Source: Pedobacter steynii | GTDB lineage: Bacteria > Bacteroidota > Bacteroidia > Sphingobacteriales > Sphingobacteriaceae | Assembly: GCF_900103665.1 (NCBI RefSeq) | Contig: NZ_FNGY01000006.1 | Location: 372,001 to 436,000 of the forward strand | DNA: 64,000 nucleotides | Reading direction: 5' to 3' | In this document: positions 43,396 to 50,064 of the stretch, one piece after another | How positions within the stretch are numbered: position 1 is the stretch's first letter | How the letters are laid out: every line of letters begins with the position of its first letter | Notes under the pieces: generated by a model | The model's database searches: none | What the model was told of the DNA's origin: nothing | The model's input: only the letters and a program-made list of their open reading frames with translations | Program-made: the position numbers and the translations under genes

Positions 43396-44379
43396 ATGGC
43401 AAGAATTACAAAGGGTTTATTAGGTGGTTTTAGCGGCAAAATTGGCGCTGTGGTCGGTTACACGCTATATGGCATAGACCGGATGAGAAGTTTACCGGAC
43501 CGGACTGCCCCGCCCACGGAGAATGAATTGAAAAACAGAAGCCAGTTTAAGCTGGTACAGGAAACCTTAAATCCCATTAAGGAATTGCTTAAGCTTGGTT
43601 TTAAGGATTATTGGACGGTAAGTGGTGGAACGCGCGGAGCCCTTTCTTATAACAGACAGTTTGCTGTTAAAGCGACTGAGGAGGGGTATGAGATCAATCC
43701 GGAACATTTTAAAATTAGTGGCGGAAGCCTTCCCGGGTTAACCGGACTGAAGGTCTTGCAGGAAAGTGAGAAGTTCCTGAGCTTTCATTGGAATCAGGAA
43801 AGTGCGCCCGGAGGTTCGGGTTATGACCAGGTGATGTTGTTGGCAATCGACCTGAAAGGTCAGAAATCCTGCTATGAATGTCCGGGTAATTTCAGAAGTG
43901 CCGGAACAGGGCTGTTGCAGCTCTCAGAAGATTTGTCGGGAAAAGAAGTAGATGTGTATATTGGAGTTCTGGCTAAAGACAGGTCCGTTCAGTCGGACAG
44001 TCAGTATTTAGGCCGGATACAATTACAGGCAGCAGCGCCGATTTTAAACAAGGAAATGAAAATTCCGGAACTGACAGAAGAAGAATTTAAAAACACGTTT
44101 AGCTCTGGAATGAGGGAGGTAACAGAGACAGTAGATGCCGTTACGGACATCTGGCCAGCTGTAAAACTGCTGAACGACAGGGGGATCGTAGAAGACCATA
44201 CTTATCAGAATGAACTTGTTGCACATGTTTACCGCAATAATATTTCAACTTTTGATCATGTACTGCTTCCGGGGGTGTTTAAGAATCGGTTTGTTGTCAT
44301 TGTAGTTGATATTCCTGAGAAAGTGGTAAAAGGATATTATGACCTGAATCTAAATGATCTTTATGGGCTTGGTTTTTAG
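43396..44379 (+). CDS. DUF6266-family protein with C-terminal extension
   Basis: 327 residues. The first ~215 (MARITKGLLGGFSGKIGAVVGY, then DRTAPPTENELKNRSQFKLV and SYNRQFAVKA) are a DUF6266 domain, a Bacteroidota family of unknown function, usually about that length alone. The extra ~110 residues (MKIPELTEEEFKNTFSSGM, then WPAVKLLNDRGIVEDHTYQNELVAHV and FKNRFVVIVVDIPEKVVKGYYDLN) are unrecognised. Opens an accessory patch that also holds the small-ORF/ART-like group. Confidence 0.78.
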   Translation: MARITKGLLGGFSGKIGAVVGYTLYGIDRMRSLPDRTAPPTENELKNRSQFKLVQETLNPIKELLKLGFKDYWTVSGGTRGALSYNRQFAVKATEEGYEINPEHFKISGGSLPGLTGLKVLQESEKFLSFHWNQESAPGGSGYDQVMLLAIDLKGQKSCYECPGNFRSAGTGLLQLSEDLSGKEVDVYIGVLAKDRSVQSDSQYLGRIQLQAAAPILNKEMKIPELTEEEFKNTFSSGMREVTETVDAVTDIWPAVKLLNDRGIVEDHTYQNELVAHVYRNNISTFDHVLLPGVFKNRFVVIVVDIPEKVVKGYYDLNLNDLYGLGF

Positions 44380-44470
44380 TATATTTATTTTCTTATTTAT
44401 TAATATAAATTCTTTTTAAATATATAGATTAGTCATAACTAACAATAGGCTAATTATTAACTAAGGAATT

Positions 44471-44671
44471 ATGATATCAGATAGAGAGAGAAAAGAATGT
44501 ATAAAAGCAATGAGGGCTTATACAAAAAAGATTTCCAAGAGTAAGGAAGCAGTAAAAAATCATTTTGTTAAAGCTGGCATATTGACTCCAAAGGGAAATT
44601 TGCGTAAGCCGTACCGGAATCTATCTATTCTTCTAGACCAGGCCAAGTATCAAAATAAGGGAACGGCATAA
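44471..44671 (+). CDS. small antitoxin-like protein, copy 1
   Basis: 66 residues: MISDRERKECIKAMRAYTKK, then SKSKEAVKNHFVKAGILTPKGNL and KPYRNLSILLDQAKYQ. Basic and helical; the SKEA--FLV-AGI-T--G-L pattern resembles small proteins often found before toxin-like genes. Its TAA overlaps the ATG of a shorter copy of itself (TAATG). The role as an antitoxin is inferred from the arrangement only. Confidence 0.7.
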   Translation: MISDRERKECIKAMRAYTKKISKSKEAVKNHFVKAGILTPKGNLRKPYRNLSILLDQAKYQNKGTA

Positions 44672-44799
44672 TGTCAGATAGAGAAAGACGAGAATTTACA
44701 AATGCGATGAGGGCGTATACAAAAGAGCTTTGTAAAAGTAAGGAGGCATGTAAAGATTACCCGTATCGGAATCTATGTATTCTACGAGACCTGGGCTGA
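44671..44799 (+). CDS. small antitoxin-like protein, truncated copy 2
   Basis: 42 residues, too short for most gene callers: MSDRERREFTNAMRAYTKEL, CKSKEACKDYPYRNLCILRDLG. It aligns with copy 1 over its whole length (SDRER, AMRAYTK, SKEA, YRNL-IL-D) but lacks an internal block of about 15 residues (HFVKAGILTPKGNL in copy 1). It begins on the last base of copy 1's stop and overlaps the start of the ART-like gene by 25 bp, so translation of all three is linked. Confidence 0.65.
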   Translation: MSDRERREFTNAMRAYTKELCKSKEACKDYPYRNLCILRDLG

Positions 44800-45392
44800 T
44801 TTTAGGCTTTCATGGTTGCGATGAAAGCCTGGTGTCAGAAGTGTTGACTGGGAAAACGGCGCTTCGTAAGAGCACCAACAAGTACGACTGGCTAGGTCAT
44901 GGTGTTTATATGTGGGATAATAGTCCTGCAAGAGCATTAGAGTTTGCTGAGTTTTTAAAAGCCAATCCCGGAAAGTCAATAAGACCTGTGAAAAATCCGG
45001 CAGTAATTGGAGCAGTATTAAATTTGGGTTTTTGCCTCGATTTACTGGATTATCAGAATCTCTCTTTAATAAAGGAGGCGCATGATATGTTGAAGCTTTT
45101 TCGCATTATCTTGGGAAAGGATATGCCTGTAAATACACCCTTGGGAAGGAATAATGATTTATTACTTCGGGAATTGGATTGCGCTGTAATTGAGCACTTG
45201 CATTTTTTTAGGGACCTGGGGGCTATTCAACCATTTGATTCTATTCGTGGTGTATTTTCAGAAGGCGAAGAACTGTATGAAAATGCCGGCTTTAAAGAAA
45301 AAGATCACATTCAAATCTGCATCAGAAACCCCAATTGTATCAAAGGGTATTTTCGTCCAATGATGGAAAATTCAAAATATCAAAAAGTGTAG
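44775..45392 (+). CDS. ADP-ribosyltransferase-like protein, toxin candidate
   Basis: 205 residues. N-terminal LILGFHGCDESLVSEVLTGKTALRKSTNKYDWLGHGVYMWDNSPARALEFAEFL resembles the core of an ART-like fold: His-Gly-Cys/Asp, then a Y-DWLG-G-Y-W block and RALE. The C-terminal half has RNNDLLLRELDCAVIEHLH. The start lies within the preceding small ORF. The pairing with two small basic ORFs suggests a toxin-antitoxin module. Neither activity nor target can be read from the sequence; a metabolic ART-like enzyme is possible. Confidence 0.68.
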   Translation: MYSTRPGLILGFHGCDESLVSEVLTGKTALRKSTNKYDWLGHGVYMWDNSPARALEFAEFLKANPGKSIRPVKNPAVIGAVLNLGFCLDLLDYQNLSLIKEAHDMLKLFRIILGKDMPVNTPLGRNNDLLLRELDCAVIEHLHFFRDLGAIQPFDSIRGVFSEGEELYENAGFKEKDHIQICIRNPNCIKGYFRPMMENSKYQKV

Positions 45393-45401
45393 TGAATTAG
45401 A

Positions 45402-45432
45402 AATAAAAGGAAGTCTAAAACTTCCTTTTATT
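45402..45432. terminator. terminator after the ART-like gene
   Basis: Perfect 12-bp stem: AATAAAAGGAAG at 45402-45413 and CTTCCTTTTATT at 45421-45432, loop of 7 nt. It can serve both the ART-like operon and the convergent GH27 gene. Confidence 0.8.
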
Positions 45433-45473
45433 AAGATCCTTGTCTTATTAATATTCCCGCTGAAAAAATACCC

Positions 45474-46703
45474 TTACTTTTCCGATTGGAAGATATTAAA
45501 AGGAATTAATTTCCCTTTGATTTTTAACGTGATGACACCATGTGCTGGAAGTTCAAACCTTTCTGTTTTTGCTTTTGTTGCCGGATAATCTTGATGTTTC
45601 CATAAATCTCTGATCGTATAATGGTGACTGAGGTCAAACCCCAGACTTTCCAGATCAAGATCAACCGAAGCGGTTTTGTCTGATCTGTTCAACAGGCTTA
45701 CTGCAACCAGCCCACTCATGGTAGACACCAATGGTTTTGCCCAGATTTCCAGTTCTCCTGACTTTTTTAACCTGCGTGCCTGATAGCCAAGCTTGTCCTG
45801 ATTGAGCGCGATGACCTCTGTATTGGTGACAAGGGTCAATGTCTCTTTGGAAATTGTTCTCAGGTCATTACCGAGCAATAGTGGGGAGTTCATCATGGCC
45901 CACATGCTGAAATGTGACTTATCTTCCTCGTAGCTCATGCCGCGGCCTACCTGCAGCATATCCATATCATTCACATGGCCGGGAGAACTATATTTCCACA
46001 GATCGGCATTTTTATCTATAATGTTTAAAATCGATTCAAATTTATTATTGATATCGCCGGAGATCCGCCAGGAATCTGCAATTTCAATGGCCCATTTTCC
46101 TGGAAACTGCCAGCGGCAAATATTGAATAAAGCCTCTTTTTTTATCCTTTTAATATGATTTGCGATTTGTGTATAACGCATCTCTTCGTCTAAGGCCAGC
46201 TTTTCTCCGCCACACCAGTCGACCTTAATGAAGTCATAACCCCAGGTTTTAAGCATCAGGTTTAAATCCTGCTCATCATGGCCATAAAGTCCGGAGCCCA
46301 CTCCAATCGTGTCTTTATCCCATATCGATGCACAGGTATTGATCCCCGCATCCGAATATATCCCCGCTTTAAGCCCCTTACTATGGATGTAATCGGCGAG
46401 GGCTTTCATCCCCGAAGGAAAGCGTTTACCATGCACCAGGAGTTCTCCTTTTTCATTTCTTCCGCCAAAAAATCCATCATCCATATTTATAAAATTATAA
46501 CCAGCCTTTTTAAGTCCGGTAAGCACCATTGCATCAGCCTGGGCTTTCATCACCTGCTCATTGATGTCTACACGGAAATTATTCCAGCTTGACCAGCCCA
46601 TCATAGGCGTCTTTGGATGCGGCGGTGTTTCCTGGGCGTAAAGAAGAAAGGGGGCAAGAGTTAAAATAAATATCAGGCGGTAAAAAATGGTTTTGTGGAT
46701 CAT
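45474..46703 (-). CDS. secreted GH27 alpha-galactosidase-like enzyme
   Basis: 409 residues with a signal peptide (ending FLLYAQ). GH27 (melibiase) motifs: KTPMMGWSSWNNF near residue 30, FINMDDGFFGG near 71 and the nucleophile Asp162 in FIKVDWCGGEK. SWRISGDI supplies the likely acid/base Asp. A C-terminal beta sandwich begins ~330. Removes terminal alpha-galactose (or alpha-N-acetylgalactosamine) outside the cytoplasm. Divergent from the GH78 gene, with 207 bp between the starts. Confidence 0.9.
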   Translation of the reverse strand: MIHKTIFYRLIFILTLAPFLLYAQETPPHPKTPMMGWSSWNNFRVDINEQVMKAQADAMVLTGLKKAGYNFINMDDGFFGGRNEKGELLVHGKRFPSGMKALADYIHSKGLKAGIYSDAGINTCASIWDKDTIGVGSGLYGHDEQDLNLMLKTWGYDFIKVDWCGGEKLALDEEMRYTQIANHIKRIKKEALFNICRWQFPGKWAIEIADSWRISGDINNKFESILNIIDKNADLWKYSSPGHVNDMDMLQVGRGMSYEEDKSHFSMWAMMNSPLLLGNDLRTISKETLTLVTNTEVIALNQDKLGYQARRLKKSGELEIWAKPLVSTMSGLVAVSLLNRSDKTASVDLDLESLGFDLSHHYTIRDLWKHQDYPATKAKTERFELPAHGVITLKIKGKLIPFNIFQSEK

Positions 46704-46910
46704 CGACTAAAGTTACTGACAAGTATTTGCATCCGGAAGTATTAAATCGGTTCAATTCTCACCAAAAATGAAAGGGAATGGTTAGATTTAATCCTTTTCA
46801 ATAATCTGGTATATAGTGTGTTGGGTGATTGTGGCCTGCGTATATCAGGATGGTGTAGAAATATTTAAAAAAAGGCGATGAAGTAAAACTGAAGACGGCA
46901 AACAAATAAA

Positions 46911-49289
46911 ATGAAAATAGGAAAAAAATTAATGCTCATAGGGATGCTGTTTGCTGTTGCGCTAAGCCAGGCACAGGATATAGCCATTAATCCCGCTTTG
47001 CTGACTGGTTCCTGGCCTGCTTCCTGGATTACCAAGCCACATGCTGCACAACGGGAATATGGAATTTACCATTTTAGAAAGGGTTTTTCATTGCCGGCAG
47101 TACCAGCATCTTTTGTGGTCCATCTTAGCGCTGATAACCGATACCGTTTATTTGTAAACGGACAGGCGGTGTGTTCAGGCCCTGCAAGGGGCGACCTGTT
47201 CAACTGGTATTTTGAAAGTCTGGATATTGCCCGCTATTTAAAACAGGGAAATAATGTCATTGCAGCAGAGGTTTGGAATATGGGGGATCTGGCTCCGGTG
47301 GCGCAGATTTCTAATCAGACCGGTTTTGTCATGCAAGGCAATACCGCGGCAGAGGCAGTGGTAAATACGGATGCTTCCTGGAAGGTGCTTCAAAATAAAG
47401 CGTATTCCCCAACTTCCCTGGACAATGGAGAAAGGTTGAGGGCATATATGGTGGTTGGTCCGGGAGATCATGTAGCAGGCGATTTGTATCCATGGGGTTG
47501 GGAAATGCCCGGCTATGACGATACTTCCTGGACTGCTGCGAAAAGTATCGCACAACCCGTCCCGGTTGGGTATGGAACGGATAATTTATGGACTTTAAAG
47601 CCAAGAAATATTCCTTTGTTTACGGAACATATTTCCAGATTCAGCAGGATCAGAAGAAGTACGGACAACACTGCTCCGGCAGCATTCTTAACCGGTAAAC
47701 AGCCGATGAATATTGCGGCCAATCAATCTGTTAAAATTTTGCTGGACCATGGGGTAAATTGCATAGGCTATCCGGAACTGCGGTTAAGTGGGGGCAAGGG
47801 GGCGGTGATTAAGCTGACTTATGCAGAGGCGCTGGTGGATAAAGACCGGAATAAGGGCAACAGAAATGAAATTGATGGGAAGGAAATTATTGGCAATTAC
47901 GATGTGTTTATTGCAGATGGGGGTATAGGAAGGAAGTTTCGCCCGCTTTGGCTGCGTACTTACCGCTATGTGGAAATGGAGATCAGCACAAAAGATGAAG
48001 CGTTGGTTGTTGATGATTTTTATGGAATGATGACCGGTTATCCTCTGGAGATGAAGGCTTCGTTTAGTAGCAGCGATCCATCATTGGAGCAGATTTGGAA
48101 TGTAGGCTGGCGTACCGCACAGCTTTGTGCAGGCGACCTGTATTACGATTGCCCTTATTATGAACAGCTTCAGTATACGGGAGATAGCAGGATTCAGGCA
48201 CTGATCTCTTTGTACCTGACTGGTGATGATCGTTTGATGCGCAAAGCAATTCTGGATTTTTACCATTCAAGAACCCCGGAAGGGCTTACGCAGGGACGTT
48301 ATCCCAGTAACCGTTTACAGATCATTCCACCCTTTTCTTTATTCTGGGTATCGATGGTCCATGATTACTGGATGCACAAAAGAGATGACGAATTTGTCAG
48401 GCAATTTCTGCCTGCCATTAACGAGGTGATGTCCTGGTACATGGAACGAAAGGATGTCAGGACGGGAATGCTGGGCCCGATGAAGTGGTGGAACTTTACG
48501 GACTGGGATAATTTTGACGGTTGGGGCGTAGCACCCGGGGCTGCGCATGGTGGTTCTGCAATTATTTCTTTGCAGGCTGCTTATACGATGAACCAGGCCG
48601 CCGAGTTGTTTTCGGCATTTGGAAAAGCTGCAGAAGGAAGCAGCTTTCTAAATTGTGCAGAATCGCTGAAGTCTTCTACTTATCGCAAATGTTATGACCC
48701 GGTAAAAGGGCTTTTGGGGGATACGCCGGATAAATCCTCGTTTAGTCAGCATGCGGGAATCTGGGCGATACTTAGCGGGGCCCTGGAAAAGGAACAATCA
48801 AAGGAGGTCATGCAGCGCCTGCTTTCTGATCAATCTATTGGTCAGGCGACTTTTTTCTATCGCTTTTACCTGGCACAGGCGATGAAGAAAGCGGGAATGG
48901 CAGATCAATATTACGGACAGCTCAGCCCCTGGCGGAAGATGCTTGCCCTGGGCCTGAGTACTTTTGCGGAAAAACCTGAACCCGCCCGTTCAGACTGTCA
49001 TGCCTGGAGCGCCAGTCCTGATTATGATTTCCTGTCGACCATTTGCGGGATTATGCCGGATGCTCCGGCTTTTAAAAAGGTGAGGATCGCACCTGCTTTA
49101 GCGGAGCTGAAATGGATCAAGGGCAGTATGCCACATCCTGATGGTATGATCTCTGTTGAAGTGACACGGAATACTAAAGATTCGGGCATCAAAGCGATAG
49201 TGGTATTGCCGGAAAAACTGGAAGGTGCGTTTGTCTGGATGGGAAAAGAAATCAAGCTTCATGGAGGCAAACAGGAGTTTCGCTTATAG
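46911..49289 (+). CDS. secreted GH78 alpha-L-rhamnosidase-like enzyme
   Basis: 792 residues with a signal peptide (ending VALSQAQ). Two N-terminal beta domains (SADNRYRLFVNGQAVCSGPARGD is a typical CBM67/rhamnosidase N-domain) precede an (alpha/alpha)6 barrel. The catalytic stretch YDCPYYEQLQYTGDSRIQ (about residue 411 on) replaces the common DCPxRDERxGWTGD, with Asp, Glu and Asp retained. A C-terminal beta domain ends the protein. Expected to cut alpha-L-rhamnosides; the altered motif makes the exact substrate uncertain. Ends at a strong terminator. Confidence 0.85.
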   Translation: MKIGKKLMLIGMLFAVALSQAQDIAINPALLTGSWPASWITKPHAAQREYGIYHFRKGFSLPAVPASFVVHLSADNRYRLFVNGQAVCSGPARGDLFNWYFESLDIARYLKQGNNVIAAEVWNMGDLAPVAQISNQTGFVMQGNTAAEAVVNTDASWKVLQNKAYSPTSLDNGERLRAYMVVGPGDHVAGDLYPWGWEMPGYDDTSWTAAKSIAQPVPVGYGTDNLWTLKPRNIPLFTEHISRFSRIRRSTDNTAPAAFLTGKQPMNIAANQSVKILLDHGVNCIGYPELRLSGGKGAVIKLTYAEALVDKDRNKGNRNEIDGKEIIGNYDVFIADGGIGRKFRPLWLRTYRYVEMEISTKDEALVVDDFYGMMTGYPLEMKASFSSSDPSLEQIWNVGWRTAQLCAGDLYYDCPYYEQLQYTGDSRIQALISLYLTGDDRLMRKAILDFYHSRTPEGLTQGRYPSNRLQIIPPFSLFWVSMVHDYWMHKRDDEFVRQFLPAINEVMSWYMERKDVRTGMLGPMKWWNFTDWDNFDGWGVAPGAAHGGSAIISLQAAYTMNQAAELFSAFGKAAEGSSFLNCAESLKSSTYRKCYDPVKGLLGDTPDKSSFSQHAGIWAILSGALEKEQSKEVMQRLLSDQSIGQATFFYRFYLAQAMKKAGMADQYYGQLSPWRKMLALGLSTFAEKPEPARSDCHAWSASPDYDFLSTICGIMPDAPAFKKVRIAPALAELKWIKGSMPHPDGMISVEVTRNTKDSGIKAIVVLPEKLEGAFVWMGKEIKLHGGKQEFRL

Positions 49290-49320
49290 CCTGCTTATCA
49301 CCTGCTTATCGCTGATAAAA

Positions 49321-49350
49321 AAAAGGCTATCTGATGAGGGATAGCCTTTT
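49321..49350. terminator. terminator after the GH78 gene
   Basis: Perfect 11-bp stem AAAAGGCTATC (49321-49331) and GATAGCCTTTT (49340-49350), with an 8-nt loop. Confidence 0.88.
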
Positions 49351-49496
49351 AATAACCAAAGTGTAAATTAAACGAGTACTTAAATGTTTGTGCTTCGCAG
49401 CATGAAACCTTCGAAAAGCAGCTTGCAATGAGTAAACAAGCTGTCAAAACATGGAAAAGTTTAAGCTTGGCCTACAGACCTTCGCTACCACTTAGA

Positions 49497-49566
49497 CGTC
49501 ATGAGCGGAATCGAACCGCCATTCTAGGTTTATGAAACCTGTGCCTCGCCACTCGGCCACATGACT
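49497..49566 (-). tRNA. tRNA-like gene, anticodon CAU (Met-like), with mismatches
   Basis: On the minus strand 70 nt fold as a cloverleaf: acceptor AGTCATG/CATGACG (six pairs, A1-G72 mismatch), T8, D-stem GCC/GGC with GG in the loop, anticodon loop TTCATAA (anticodon CAU), 4-nt variable loop, and a T-arm GGCGG-TTCGATT-CCGCT. The C27-A43 pair is mismatched. CCA is not encoded. The T-loop is canonical. Two mismatches leave open a degraded or specialised tRNA. It sits alone in the 49290-49760 gap. Confidence 0.55.
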
Positions 49567-49635
49567 ATATCTGATCAGCTTTCCTGCTGATGATGAAACA
49601 AATATATATAATGTCTACTGAATTAGTAGTATTTA

Positions 49636-49666
49636 TTTGTAATTTTATTTTTAATCCTTATGTTTA
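49636..49666 (+). promoter_or_regulatory. Bacteroidota-type promoter for the mini-histone gene
   Basis: TTTG at 49636-49639 and TATGTTTA at 49659-49666 with a 19-bp spacer match the consensus almost exactly. The transcript would have a leader of about 90 nt before the ATG at 49761. Confidence 0.7.
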
Positions 49667-49760
49667 CACTGTTAAGCGCATCCAGAAGACCATAAAGATG
49701 TTTTTTGATGCAAAGCCTGACACAGATAACTAAGGAAAAACCAATTAATTAAAAAGAACC

Positions 49761-49940
49761 ATGAGTAAATTTGCAAAACTAAAAGAAGTAGTAGCTGCAA
49801 CAGAAGCAGACGTAGAGAAATTTTATAACGGCGGCAACAGTGCTGCAGGAACCAGAGTACGTAAAGCTTTACAGGAGATCAAAGGTCTTGCTCAGGAAAT
49901 CCGTACCGAGATCACTGAAAAGAAAAACGCTGCAAAATAA
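49761..49940 (+). CDS. histone H1-like (Hc1) DNA-binding protein
   Basis: 59 residues: MSKFAKLKEVVAATEADVEK, FYNGGNSAAGTRVRKALQEI, KGLAQEIRTEITEKKNAAK. This is the short Hc1/histone H1-like family of Bacteroidota, in which one helical hairpin with lysines and arginines (TRVRKALQEIKGLAQEIR) binds DNA as a nucleoid-associated protein. A clear promoter (49636-49666) and a perfect terminator stem (49950-49984) flank it, so it forms its own transcription unit. Confidence 0.87.
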   Translation: MSKFAKLKEVVAATEADVEKFYNGGNSAAGTRVRKALQEIKGLAQEIRTEITEKKNAAK

Positions 49941-49949
49941 TTGGTAGCT

Positions 49950-49988
49950 CAGTATAACCGGATGATAATGATCTGGTTATACTGTTTT
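49950..49988 (+). terminator. terminator of the mini-histone gene
   Basis: Perfect 10-bp stem CAGTATAACC (49950-49959) and GGTTATACTG (49975-49984), then four T. Confidence 0.85.
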
Positions 49989-49996
49989 ATTTAGGT

Positions 49997-50040
49997 AACG
50001 GGAATGTTCTGGGAACGTTCCCGTTAAATTTATATCTTTG
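49997..50040 (+). promoter_or_regulatory. operator palindrome and promoter before the GH97 gene
   Basis: The outer arms AACGGGAA (49997-50004) and TTCCCGTT (50018-50025) match perfectly, and the 12-bp palindrome GGGAACGTTCCC lies at 50011-50022. The -7 element TATCTTTG follows at 50033-50040. The palindrome just upstream suggests a LacI-type or similar dimeric repressor. Confidence 0.6.
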
Positions 50041-50064
50041 CTTTCACACCTAATTATTATAAAT

